From Neorhodopirellula pilleata (GTDB lineage: Bacteria; Planctomycetota; Planctomycetia; Pirellulales; Pirellulaceae), in the NCBI RefSeq assembly GCF_007859915.1, contig NZ_SJPM01000015.1, positions 62,719 through 126,718 of the forward strand: a stretch of DNA of 64,000 nt. The letters run 5' to 3'. Both the position numbers and the translations under genes were made by a program. The notes beneath the pieces were generated by a model that was given only the letters and a program-made list of their open reading frames with translations, ran no database searches and was not told the DNA's origin. Positions 39,087 through 46,247 of this stretch are shown here, one piece after another; the first letter of the stretch is position 1; each line of letters opens with the position of its first letter.

Positions 39087-39427
39087 AATAAAGCCTCCTG
39101 ACGCGAGTCGATCGATTCACGTTTCGGCCGCTTCGTTTCACGTTTCGGCCGCTTCGTTTCACGTTTCGGCCGCTTCGCGTCACGCTTGGGCCGTTTCGCG
39201 TCTCGGGGCGGCGATTGCATCGCATAGGCCAGCGTCGACCAGAACACGGTACTTCGGCCGTCGGCGAGCAACACGGACACGCCCCAACGCTCTTGATCGT
39301 CGCCGCGAAGTTCCGCGTCGGTTAGGAATCGGCCGACCGCTCGGACGATCACGCCCTTTCGATCGGCCCGAATACGCTGCGCGAGCGAGACCGCTTCATC
39401 GAAGTCCATTCGATCGGCGTCGTTCAT
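39083..39427 (-). CDS. Hypothetical early protein with Lys/Arg/Pro repeat tail
   Basis: The 114-residue protein has a folded first 75 residues (RMDFDEAVSLAQRIRADRKG) and a tail repeating RPKRE/DTK every seven residues. The tail is encoded by about four 21-bp tandem repeats (39117-39200). The basic tail looks suited to nucleic-acid binding. Copy number of the repeat could vary. It overlaps the initiator-like gene and the next gene upstream by 4 bp. Confidence 0.62.
   Translation of the reverse strand: MNDADRMDFDEAVSLAQRIRADRKGVIVRAVGRFLTDAELRGDDQERWGVSVLLADGRSTVFWSTLAYAMQSPPRDAKRPKRDAKRPKRETKRPKRETKRPKRESIDSRQEALF
39117..39200. repeat. 21-bp tandem repeats (about four units) in early gene
   Basis: Unit TTCACGTTTCGGCCGCTTCG is repeated in tandem with growing divergence leftwards to rightwards (last unit TCACGCTTGGGCCG...). 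Each unit is 21 bp, so seven amino acids; frame is kept and the protein gains or loses one basic heptapeptide per unit. Confidence 0.8.
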
Positions 39428-39885
39428 TTGACCCTCGCTTTCCGTTCCGACGGCACGCGAGCGAACAAAGGCGAGATCGGCGGCAATGAATGACCCTTGT
39501 CGAAGAACGCTCTCACGTCGGCCAGGCGGCCGTCGATCACGAGCGCCAAGTCGCTATCGAGCTGCTTCATCTCATGGGCGATGTCGTCGTTATCTCGCTG
39601 ATCGTCTGGGCCGAAACTCCCGCGTCGGTCGGCTCGAAACTCAGAGAATTGCAGCTCGACGATCCCCTGCAGGTCGGCGTACCGCTCGCGAACGGCCGTC
39701 GCCGACTTGATTAGCTCCTTGCCGATGTTTTTATCGGCGACCATCGCGGCCAGGATCTCCGCCATTCGTTCGAATCGAATCTTCGCTCTTGATCGCAATT
39801 GAATCAGCGAGCGACGTCGGCCGTCTGTCAGAACCGGGAACCCGATGTCGGCACTCGAGCCGACCGGTTTGGTGAATTGAATCAC
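39424..39885 (-). CDS. Hypothetical early phage protein, helical
   Basis: The 153-residue protein is mostly helical and charged (AKIRFERMAEILAAMVADKN), without motif or membrane segment. It is coupled by 4-bp overlaps to the exonuclease and the repeat-tail gene. It may be a recombination or replication accessory by context alone. Confidence 0.6.
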   Translation of the reverse strand: MIQFTKPVGSSADIGFPVLTDGRRRSLIQLRSRAKIRFERMAEILAAMVADKNIGKELIKSATAVRERYADLQGIVELQFSEFRADRRGSFGPDDQRDNDDIAHEMKQLDSDLALVIDGRLADVRAFFDKGHSLPPISPLFARVPSERKARVK

Positions 39886-40700
39886 GCCGGTACCTCCATT
39901 TCCATCATGGCCGCGCTGATCGGTACGTCGCTACGCAGCGTGACGAGCTCTCGCATCAAGTCGAGTGTTCCGTCCTCTCGAGCGGCTAACACCTTCTTTT
40001 CTGGCATAGGGACCTTCGCCAGTTTGACGGCTTGTTGACATAGGTTATCGATCGTCCCGTATCGACTCAGCAGCTCCGCCGCGTGTTCCTCACCTATGCC
40101 ACGGACGCCCGGCACTTTGTCGCCAGGATCGCCGCGCAATGTTTGGTACTCAATCCACTGTTCAGCGAGCGCACCTAATACCGGTCGGCCGTCATCGTTC
40201 AGTTTCGCCATATCACGCTCCGTCAGAAATTCGCCGTTCAGCCGATCGCCCGTTCTCGATAGCTGGGTGCATTGAGTCACGCGGCCGGCCAGCAACAATT
40301 GACGCAGGTCCTTATCGCTACTGAACAACACGACGCGACGGTCGACCATCAACGCACCGTTAACGACGGTCGCGAGCACGTCGTCGGCTTCGAACGTCGA
40401 GACCGTCACGCAGTCGACGCACTCGTCGTAACAAGCACGCTTCGCCGACTCGATCGCGTGCTCGAGGCCCTCGGGTTTTGGTCCTCGGTTGCTTTTATAG
40501 TTCGCGTACAGATCACGCCGGAATGATGTTCCGTCGTCGGGATCGAACGCGACAATGATTCGTTCAGGCATCCACTGACGATTGAGACACTCGAGCCGGC
40601 GGCGGAATCGTGAGCCGGTTATGTCGCCCGTGCAAACGTCTTTGAAAACGAGGTTCGTCCCGTCGACGGCGAACCAGCAATCGGCATAGCGGCTATCCAT
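39882..40700 (-). CDS. 5'-3' exonuclease (FEN/Pol I N-terminal family)
   Basis: The 272-residue protein has the family blocks FAVDGTNLVFK, RRDLYANYKSNRGPKPEGL, FEADDVLATVV, LFSSDKDLRQLL and a helix-three-turn-helix (LRGDPGDKVPGVRGIGEEHA). These supply the acidic metal-binding residues of structure-specific 5' nucleases used to remove primers or process recombination ends. It is the only recognisable replication enzyme of the phage besides the initiator-like protein. Confidence 0.92.
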   Translation of the reverse strand: MDSRYADCWFAVDGTNLVFKDVCTGDITGSRFRRRLECLNRQWMPERIIVAFDPDDGTSFRRDLYANYKSNRGPKPEGLEHAIESAKRACYDECVDCVTVSTFEADDVLATVVNGALMVDRRVVLFSSDKDLRQLLLAGRVTQCTQLSRTGDRLNGEFLTERDMAKLNDDGRPVLGALAEQWIEYQTLRGDPGDKVPGVRGIGEEHAAELLSRYGTIDNLCQQAVKLAKVPMPEKKVLAAREDGTLDLMRELVTLRSDVPISAAMMEMEVPA

Positions 40701-40980
40701 GACGCACCGCCTTTCGGTCGGCTTCGATCAACGCCAGGAGATCCTCGATCTGCGATAGCTTTTCCGAGTTACCCGAATCGGTCGCGGCGAACGTGAAAGC
40801 ACCATCGACGACGAGCATCCAATCGGCATGATTCTCGATCTTGAGTCGATCGCGGAAGTCGCCGAGCTTACGGCCTTCGGCGATCAACCGGATCGGCGTG
40901 TAGGGATTCGTGATCATTCGATCGGGAAGGTTTGCGACCATGTTCTCGATTCGATTGACAGTTTGCTCTTTGGTTATCAT
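40693..40980 (-). CDS. Hypothetical early phage protein
   Basis: The 95-residue protein contains NPYTPIRLIAEGRKLGDFRD and DWMLVVDGAFTFAAT, with an alpha/beta feel but no recognised motif. It overlaps the exonuclease gene by 8 bp and the CsrA-domain gene by 4 bp. Confidence 0.6.
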   Translation of the reverse strand: MITKEQTVNRIENMVANLPDRMITNPYTPIRLIAEGRKLGDFRDRLKIENHADWMLVVDGAFTFAATDSGNSEKLSQIEDLLALIEADRKAVRHG

Positions 40981-41480
40981 TGCGTCACCTCGTTGCTTTG
41001 AGCGGGCACAACAGGCAACGCCGGCAACGCGACGCGTTCTCCGGATCTCGGAACGCGAACGACTCGCTTTTGACGCGGTGCGTCGATTCCGATCAGGACT
41101 TGATTCGATCGCGTGCGGATGACTTCGATCGTGATATCGTCGCCGATGTCGATTGCTTCGCCTTCGCGACGGTTGATAACGAGCATGTTTTTAACCCTTT
41201 CCCGTTTTGGTTCGTTGAGTTTGGTTCGGATGGTTTCCAAGAGCGATTTGACGTCCGATCGCCCGCGTTGCTGTTCGATCGCTTGATCGGCGACCTCGAG
41301 CAGATAGTTTTCAGTCCGGCAGCCGCGAACGTTGCACCGTGATCGGTGATCGCGTAGCGCCGCTTCGGCTTGCATGGCGACGATCGCGGCCGAGTCGACC
41401 AGGCTCTCGGCTTCGCCGATCGCTCGATCGATGTTCTTCACGTCGTCTTCGGAGATCGCGAGATAGATTTCGCGGTTCAT
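40977..41480 (-). CDS. CsrA-domain protein with N-terminal helical extension (phage-encoded post-transcriptional regulator)
   Basis: The protein has 167 residues from the ATG at 41480 (MNREIYLAISEDD). Residues 99-167 form a CsrA domain: MLVINRREGEAIDIGDDITI, then NQVLIGIDAPRQKRVVRV. The second copy of the conserved RNA-contact arginine (position 44 of the domain) is present. CsrA dimers bind GGA motifs in mRNA leaders. Within the frame, ATG 41186 has AAAGGG about eight bases upstream, so a free 69-residue CsrA may also be made. The first 98 residues are an uncharacterised helical extension with CNVRGC. Confidence 0.82.
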   Translation of the reverse strand: MNREIYLAISEDDVKNIDRAIGEAESLVDSAAIVAMQAEAALRDHRSRCNVRGCRTENYLLEVADQAIEQQRGRSDVKSLLETIRTKLNEPKRERVKNMLVINRREGEAIDIGDDITIEVIRTRSNQVLIGIDAPRQKRVVRVPRSGERVALPALPVVPAQSNEVTQ

Positions 41481-41740
41481 GGCTTTGCTTTCCCCTTCTC
41501 GTCGAGGTAGTCGCAGCATTCGCGATAGGCTCCTTCGTAGCCTTCGCCGATTCGTTCGTAGAGTCGCTTCCGCGTCGACGGCGGAATCAGGAAGTAGCAC
41601 GTTCGGCAAAACGTTTGCCCGCGTGCCTTGGTCGATCCGCATCGGCAGCGATCGCCCCGCAGCTCGGCGACGATCGTTTTTCGATCGACCATCGCGTCGA
41701 GTTCGCTCTTCGCTTTTTGGACGGCTTCACTTTGCATCAC
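41477..41740 (-). CDS. Zinc-ribbon phage protein
   Basis: The 87-residue protein has CRCG then FCRTCY, a CxC...CxxC metal site, and a later CC. It starts with MMQSEAVQKAKSE; the second Met is equally likely. It overlaps the CsrA gene by 4 bp and the next gene by 14 bp. Nucleic-acid or protein binding is plausible; function unknown. Confidence 0.65.
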   Translation of the reverse strand: MMQSEAVQKAKSELDAMVDRKTIVAELRGDRCRCGSTKARGQTFCRTCYFLIPPSTRKRLYERIGEGYEGAYRECCDYLDEKGKAKP

Positions 41741-42020
41741 GAGCCGCCTTTTTGTTCGCGATCGCGATTTGGTTTTTCATGTCGACGAGGATCTTCAAAT
41801 TCGCTTCCATCGCCTCGCAAGCGATCCGCTTGTTCTTCACTTCCGCTTCGTGCTGAAGCCTACACAGTTCGTCGCTGCACGCCTGGTTATGCTGTTCGAC
41901 AGTCCGCACGTGCTGCTCGAACAACCGACGGTTGATCTCGCAAGCCCTCGTCGTCGTAGCCACGAGCAACGGAAGGAAACTCTCGGTCTCTTCCGACACC
42001 CAAACTTGAATCGACTTCAT
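41727..42020 (-). CDS. First gene of the early operon, hypothetical helical protein
   Basis: The protein has 97 residues from the ATG at 42020 (MKSIQVWVSEETESF), chosen because AAAGGCGTAAGG precedes it. An in-frame ATG five codons upstream lacks such a site. A very long frame extending to 43499 through the integrase region was rejected. The protein is helical (LVDMKNQIAIANKKAARDAK) with three cysteines. No family is recognised. Confidence 0.6.
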   Translation of the reverse strand: MKSIQVWVSEETESFLPLLVATTTRACEINRRLFEQHVRTVEQHNQACSDELCRLQHEAEVKNKRIACEAMEANLKILVDMKNQIAIANKKAARDAK

Positions 42021-42043
42021 CCTTACGCCTTTCATCAAAAGAA

Positions 42044-42086
42044 AAGGCCGCCCGGCCGATGCGCAACACATCGACCGAGCGGCCTT
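42044..42086 (-). terminator. Intrinsic terminator downstream of integrase
   Basis: On the minus strand AAGGCCGCTCGGTCGATG pairs over 18 positions with the second arm (two G-U pairs) around a 7-nt loop. TTCTTTT follows. It lies just before the first early gene, so early transcription needs read-through or a promoter inside 42087-42130. Confidence 0.8.
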
Positions 42087-42092
42087 GGGAAT

Positions 42093-42114
42093 GGTCCAAC
42101 AACGATGTTGGACC
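42093..42114. terminator. Second hairpin after integrase
   Basis: GGTCCAACA-ACGA-TGTTGGACC is a perfect 9-bp stem immediately after the integrase stop. There is no T-run, so it may be an RNA 3' stabiliser or part of a tandem terminator with 42044-42086. Confidence 0.5.
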
Positions 42115-42130
42115 GTAACGGTAGTGATCG

Positions 42131-43318
42131 TTATCCGACGACCCGCAGCCTCATCGGCGACTGCGTATCGGTAGGCAAGATTCCGGTCGGCATCGGCAGC
42201 GTCGTGAGCGTGTCGAAAATCGGTCGCTCTTGGCCGTGATAGTGACGCTCGAAAACATCGTTCGAGACGTGCCCCGTGATCCAACGGCCGACGCCCGTGT
42301 ACCCGATCGTCGATCCGTGCGATTCGGCTCGAGTCCCGGCCGTGCATCGCAGATGCTTTATCAAATACTCGCGTGACGACTCCTCGACGTTCCCGTCCGC
42401 ATCGAACTCGAGTCTCGGCCGTGGCTTCGCTTCGGCTTCGGCAAGTATCCGCCGCCATTGGCCGTAGACGCCGTCCTTCGACAACGGACACGGAAACAAC
42501 GCGGCCGATTGATCGTCCGGCGCGAACGACTCGCGCCAACGGCCGAGCCAATGCCCGACGGCCGGCGTGATCGGCAAGCACAACGGAAACGACTTTCGGC
42601 CGCGTGTCTTGTTCGGAACCCACGCGAGCCAACCGAGCGGCGACTCGATCGACCCGTTTTCGCTGGGATTGATCCCGGCCGGCCGGATCGACGACCATCG
42701 GATCGGCCGCAAGTGCGGTTCGTATCGAATGAGATCCTGGGTTCGCATCCCATACGTCGCGAACATCACCACGGCCGCCCGCCAAAACGAAGGCGGATCG
42801 ATCGGCTTGCTCCCGGCCGAGTCCGGCCACGTCGCCACGTCGCACGCCTTGAAAATCGCCGCGATCGTCTCGTCGGGAATAACCAGCTTCCCGATCTGAC
42901 GCGGTTGCGGCACCTTCCGCACGCGGACTAGCCCCCGCGACTCGTCGAGCGTCCCGTCCTCGACGGCGGCGGCGAGAATCTGCTCGATCGCCTGTAGCGT
43001 CTTGTTCAGCGATCGCGGCGAGACCTTCCGCGACTTTCCATCTCGCCCCGGAATTTCCTGCCCGATCACGCTCCGGCGGAACTCGGAAAGTGCTTGCGGC
43101 GTCACGTCGCCAAGCCCCGGACTCACTGTCCGGTCCTTTTCCCCGGTCAACGATTCGCGGCCCTTTTCGGTCCACCATTTCCAACGAAAGACGGCTTGTT
43201 TCAGCTCGCCGATCCGATCGTTCGAGAGCCCCCGGTCGATCGCTTCGGGAAGGAACTCGAGCCGAAAATAATCGTCGAGCGAGTGAAGGGTTTGGTGGGG
43301 TTGGATCGGTCGAATCAT
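42131..43318 (-). CDS. int: Tyrosine recombinase integrase
   Basis: The 395-residue protein has a SAM-like N-terminal region and a catalytic domain with Arg192 in YGMRTQDL, Lys321-x-x-Arg324 in IKHLRCTAGTR (the usual His of HxxR is Lys), His350 in ITGHVSND and nucleophile Tyr360 in ERHYHG. It should recombine attP with the tRNA-Asp 3' half. The gene points away from the attachment core and lies about 1.65 kb from it, farther than usual. It is followed by two hairpins. Confidence 0.92.
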   Translation of the reverse strand: MIRPIQPHQTLHSLDDYFRLEFLPEAIDRGLSNDRIGELKQAVFRWKWWTEKGRESLTGEKDRTVSPGLGDVTPQALSEFRRSVIGQEIPGRDGKSRKVSPRSLNKTLQAIEQILAAAVEDGTLDESRGLVRVRKVPQPRQIGKLVIPDETIAAIFKACDVATWPDSAGSKPIDPPSFWRAAVVMFATYGMRTQDLIRYEPHLRPIRWSSIRPAGINPSENGSIESPLGWLAWVPNKTRGRKSFPLCLPITPAVGHWLGRWRESFAPDDQSAALFPCPLSKDGVYGQWRRILAEAEAKPRPRLEFDADGNVEESSREYLIKHLRCTAGTRAESHGSTIGYTGVGRWITGHVSNDVFERHYHGQERPIFDTLTTLPMPTGILPTDTQSPMRLRVVG

Positions 43319-43709
43319 CAGGTTGCCTCGTCAATGGTTGATTGCAGGCGAGATCGATCCTAACCTCCGCACACGTCGCCAGCGTCCAAGAAAATCCTAA
43401 ACAGATAGCGGCCCACGCCAACGAGCGAGCGTATTTCGAGGGTCCACAAGAGATGCGCAAACAATGCGCAAGTGATCGCGCGAAATTCATTATTCGCATG
43501 GTTCGGCACCATCACCCAACGATCAGCGCAGCGTCAAAAACGCATTGCTTTGGTTGGGTCAAAAGGGTTTCGTGTTACCCTTGGTCCGCGTCGAAGAAGT
43601 CCAGCCCTGTAAGGCTGAGAGGCTCTGTAAAGCCACTGCGACGCGTGCCGCAGGTGTTTAGTACACCCGCGAAAATAGCGAATCCCGTCCGCGTGTCAAC
43701 AGAGGTTCG
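43319..43709. promoter_or_regulatory. Integrase leader/regulatory region with repeats and RNA structures
   Basis: No gene lies in this 391-bp region. It holds ATGCGCAA twice (43453-43460, 43464-43471, 11 bp apart), a weak terminator-like AAGGGT...ACCCTT-TTTT hairpin (43561-43582, minus), a multibranch element (43587-43645) and the operator-like GGTGTTTAGTACACC (43653-43667). It should contain the integrase promoter and controls; no hexamer pair is claimed. Confidence 0.55.
43587..43645 (-). ncRNA. Candidate multibranch RNA with twin identical loops
   Basis: CGCGTCG (43587-43593) pairs with CGACGCG (43639-43645). Inside are two hairpins, AGCC-CTGTAA-GGCT (43603-43616) and GGCT-CTGTAA-AGCC (43621-43634), with the same six-base loop (UUACAG on the minus strand). 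It lies in the integrase leader. No known RNA family was recognised. Confidence 0.45.
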
Positions 43710-44228
43710 CTACTTTTGAGAAAGCTCGTCGTAGGCTTGCTGGTCTTGAACGCGAAGATTGTCGTCGATCTTAACAGCGATCTGCCGAAACTCTTTAGAC
43801 CCTTTGTTGAACTTCACTTGCATCTCGTAAACGTGCGTGAACTCACCAAGAGGGTTCGTCGTTTTGAAAGTGCCGTTGACTATCCCGAACTCTTCAACAA
43901 GCAGCTCAGAACGGCTCTTTAGGTCCATTTGAATTGTGGGAAACTTTGGCTTCAGCATGTATTCGACCACAGAGTGAACCGAATATAGTTCCGCTACGCG
44001 ATCCTCTTTCAACCGTTCTTCGGGTGTCATCGCAGCTCGCCGCGCCGCCTCTTCCTTGCGTTTCGCCGCTTGCTCGATACCAAACTGCTTGTTCGATTCG
44101 GCGATCGTGTCCGAAACCTTGTGCGTGATCAGTAAGCAACCACCGCACACGAACCAACTCAGGATCATGACGGCTGTGCAAGCGATGCAAAAAACCTGAA
44201 AGCAGGACAAGCCACGTTCGTTCGTCAT
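43710..44228 (-). CDS. Small membrane-anchored right-arm protein (candidate moron)
   Basis: The 172-residue protein has one N-terminal membrane segment (about 11-34, with WFVCGGCLL), a charged linker (KRKEEAARRAAMTPEERLKED) and a C-terminal folded region (EFTHVYEMQVKFNKGSKEFRQ). Codon use is more A/T-rich than the structural genes. It stands alone between its own leader terminator (44251-44304) and a 3' region able to pair with that terminator's loop. This genomic isolation is typical of lysogenic conversion genes, perhaps superinfection exclusion; function is unproven. Confidence 0.65.
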   Translation of the reverse strand: MTNERGLSCFQVFCIACTAVMILSWFVCGGCLLITHKVSDTIAESNKQFGIEQAAKRKEEAARRAAMTPEERLKEDRVAELYSVHSVVEYMLKPKFPTIQMDLKSRSELLVEEFGIVNGTFKTTNPLGEFTHVYEMQVKFNKGSKEFRQIAVKIDDNLRVQDQQAYDELSQK

Positions 44229-44250
44229 GCGGGTGCCTTCGGACGATTTG

Positions 44251-44304
44251 AAAAAAAGCCGGCCTCCGTTGTACTAAACACCCAAAGAGATGTCGGAGGC
44301 CGGC
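44251..44304 (-). terminator. Leader terminator upstream of 44228 start
   Basis: GCCGGCCTCCG (44258-44268) and CGGAGGCCGGC (44294-44304) are perfect 11-bp arms. On the minus strand seven T residues (44251-44257) follow, 23 bp before the ATG at 44228. The 25-nt loop contains GGTGTTTAGTACA, complementary to a site beyond the gene's stop. It ends transcripts from the right arm or attenuates the gene. Confidence 0.7.
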
Positions 44305-44422
44305 TACGGCTTTCGCCGCCCACGAATCTTAGCGGCCGGGTGTTACAGCACCAGACCAGATTCGAATGGTTTGTTATGATTCAGTCGTTCAGTTCGTTCC
44401 CGTTTTTCAAAAGGTCATGACG

Positions 44423-44653
44423 ATGGAAGTCTGTATCCCCGTTCGCGAATTGCGAGACGCATTCGAAGCGAGACGAGCCAATTTCGAAAGAAAGGTCATC
44501 TCCCGCGCTCGCGACGGAAGTTTGTTTTCGACGGGCACGCGGTACGCAGACCAAAGCGAGTCGCTATCACTGCGAGCAATCGAAGGATTTCTTGTCGAAG
44601 TTGGGGTCATCGAAAACAGCCCTGTTAATTCTGAGTCGCCACCTGAGCATTGA
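44423..44653 (+). CDS. Small hypothetical right-arm protein
   Basis: The protein has 76 residues from the ATG at 44423 (MEVCIPVRELRDAFEARR), with AAAAGG eight bases upstream; ATG 44417 is too close to that site. It is helical and charged, with no recognised DNA-binding motif. A TATGAT at 44375-44380 could be a -10 box, without a convincing -35. Its 3' end overlaps the convergent neighbour by 29 bp. Confidence 0.55.
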   Translation: MEVCIPVRELRDAFEARRANFERKVISRARDGSLFSTGTRYADQSESLSLRAIEGFLVEVGVIENSPVNSESPPEH

Positions 44654-44885
44654 GCGTCCGAAGCTCACTAACAGCGTCGACCAGTTCCGAATGGATACCG
44701 TCTAAGTCTTGGACCGTGCCCTTCGAGCGAACTTCGCGATGAAGAGCGACAACCGAATCGTTTAGCGTCGCGATCGACTCGGCGACAACCTGCAAGGCCA
44801 CGACGATCGCCCTATCGCCGGAGAACTCTCCATCGTCGAGATTGGCCTTAATACTTTTGAAGTCTTCGTGAATGCGAGACTGCAT
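44625..44885 (-). CDS. Hypothetical right-end protein with coiled coil
   Basis: The 86-residue acidic helical protein (AESIATLNDSVVALHREVRS) has no motif. It is the outermost minus-strand gene of the phage right end. In the predicted attR the host tRNA-Asp promoter would read toward it, since the tRNA's own terminator is left behind at attL. Function unknown. Confidence 0.55.
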   Translation of the reverse strand: MQSRIHEDFKSIKANLDDGEFSGDRAIVVALQVVAESIATLNDSVVALHREVRSKGTVQDLDGIHSELVDAVSELRTLNAQVATQN

Positions 44886-44964
44886 CGACTACACTCCGTC
44901 AGGTGACTCGTAGCATCCATGCTGTCGAAACCGGGTAAATCTTATTCCCGGCAAAAAACAAAAT

Positions 44965-45021
44965 TTCAAAAGCGACGCGGACGGGACTCGAACCCGCAAC
45001 CTCCGGATCGACAGTCCGGTG
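44965..45021 (-). other. Internal attachment site (attP-like) between prophage copies
   Basis: The same tRNA-Asp 3' half (44973-45021) recurs, but its left neighbour is phage right-end sequence and not the host terminator. Identity with attL begins at TTCAAAAG. This is the product expected if a second phage genome integrated at, or was assembled next to, the first. Confidence 0.85.
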
Positions 45022-45071
45022 TAGACTTAGACGAATCCGGTCCTTCACCCCGCCCCCTTCGGAATCCACTC

Positions 45072-45338
45072 ATGAGCGACGAATCGGAAGATTTCGTTGA
45101 GACCAGCAATCCCGATCGACTTCGCGAGATCGCCGAGCTGCTTCGCGGCGTTCCGATCATGTTCGGAACCGACGACGGCGACGTCGACGACCTCGAGGCG
45201 ATCGCGACCAGAATCGAGAATCTTGAAAACTTTCTCGATTCCGTAGAGGAGATCGTTTCCGCCTGGGGTGCCGGCGACGCGGGTGATTCCGAGATCGTCC
45301 GACTTTTGAATCAGGCTCGGAAGCTTCGGAAAGAATGA
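45072..45338 (+). CDS. Small acidic phage protein, paralogue A (copy 2)
   Basis: Identical to the 88-residue protein at 12478. A frame open from 44919 through the attachment core is not the real gene; the ATG at 45072 matches the copy-1 start. Confidence 0.7.
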   Translation: MSDESEDFVETSNPDRLREIAELLRGVPIMFGTDDGDVDDLEAIATRIENLENFLDSVEEIVSAWGAGDAGDSEIVRLLNQARKLRKE

Positions 45339-45583
45339 GCCAAACGAGCGAGTCCGTCGCCGAGCCATCCGACGCCGACAAACTTCGTGAATTGGCCGCA
45401 GCTCTCCGCGATGTTCCGGTTATGTTCGGCAGCCTCAAAGAGACGGCGGATCGGCTCGAGCGATTCGAGAAATTCGCGGAAACGGTCGCGAACGTCCTCT
45501 ACGAGCTTGGTGTTCGCGATGACGGGCATGGCGAGCTGGTTGCGATTCTTAGGAACGCGAGAGAGTTGCGGGATCGACGCTAA
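45335..45583 (+). CDS. Small phage protein, paralogue B (copy 2)
   Basis: Identical to the 82-residue protein at 12741, again overlapping its paralogue by ATGA. Confidence 0.7.
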   Translation: MSQTSESVAEPSDADKLRELAAALRDVPVMFGSLKETADRLERFEKFAETVANVLYELGVRDDGHGELVAILRNARELRDRR

Positions 45584-45609
45584 AGCGTTCGGAATACGTT
45601 AACCATCAT

Positions 45610-45663
45610 CTGCACCGGTGAAGCGTGCAACGCGTTCACGGCGGCAACCACCGCCTGCACCGG
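45610..45663. ncRNA. Candidate structured element (copy 2)
   Basis: Same CTGCACCGG-flanked double hairpin as at 13016-13069. Confidence 0.4.
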
Positions 45664-45817
45664 AGAGACCCCCACCCGGCGGCGGCGACGCCCCCGTCTT
45701 TTCTGGCTGCCATTTTGGCGTAGACCGCACGTAGTAACTCGGAAAAAAAACCCGCAGGTTTTGGGGAGGGGGGGGGTGGTCGCTGAAATTCGGCCGTTTT
45801 TTCGACTTGTGCGGCCG

Positions 45818-45840
45818 CCGCGTGAGAAAACGCGGGTTTT
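45818..45840 (+). terminator. Weak terminator-like hairpin (copy 2)
   Basis: Same CCGCGT/ACGCGG hairpin with GTTTT as at 13224. Confidence 0.4.
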
Positions 45841-45871
45841 CCGGAACTAATTTAGACCGAGACGGACCCGT

Positions 45872-46246
45872 TTAGCACGGCGCGTAGTCGATCAGCAAAG
45901 CGCCGCCGACGACTCGGCTCGCTCGGATGAACTTTCCGCCGGCGATCGCTTCGGGGGCCATGTTTGCGACGCGAATCATATAGTGCTCGCCGTCGGGATT
46001 CTTTACAGGCCGGCGATGAACCACGTCGCCGACTTCGACTAGAGCCCACGCTTCGCATTCGGCCGACGGGATCTCCGTTTCCTTCGTTTCGGTTTCGAGT
46101 GCTGGGATTCCGCTCGGCGGCGTGAAGAGAACCCATCCGATCACGTCGTCGAGTTCGTCGTCGTCGATGTCGACCGGTGAACCGACGGCCATCCGCTTTA
46201 GCGTTTCGGCCGTTTGTTGGTCGGCGAATCCGTAGACTGCAGGCAT
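45872..46246 (-). CDS. Hypothetical tail-module protein (copy 2)
   Basis: Identical to the 124-residue product of 13278-13652; last gene of the structural operon. Confidence 0.65.
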   Translation of the reverse strand: MPAVYGFADQQTAETLKRMAVGSPVDIDDDELDDVIGWVLFTPPSGIPALETETKETEIPSAECEAWALVEVGDVVHRRPVKNPDGEHYMIRVANMAPEAIAGGKFIRASRVVGGALLIDYAPC

Positions 46247-46247
46247 G

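Larger units (their letters stand above)
12371..44964. mobile_element. Prophage copy 1, complete (32,594 bp), tRNA-Asp integrated
   Basis: The element runs from attL to the next attachment core and includes integrase, early genes, packaging, HK97-type head and siphovirus tail genes. Every gene up to the window end reappears at +32,594 bp. No structural gene appears broken, so the prophage may be functional. No CI-like repressor, holin or classic endolysin could be named with confidence. Confidence 0.92.

Noticed and set aside
41727..43499. 590-codon minus-strand frame spanning the integrase
   Set aside because: Most of it is an out-of-frame reading of the integrase gene and crosses the integrase terminator; only its last 97 codons (from 42020) look genuine.
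44919..45338. 139-codon frame running through the internal attachment site
   Set aside because: Its first 51 codons translate phage right-end and tRNA sequence; the copy-1 gene lacks them, so the ATG at 45072 is the real start.
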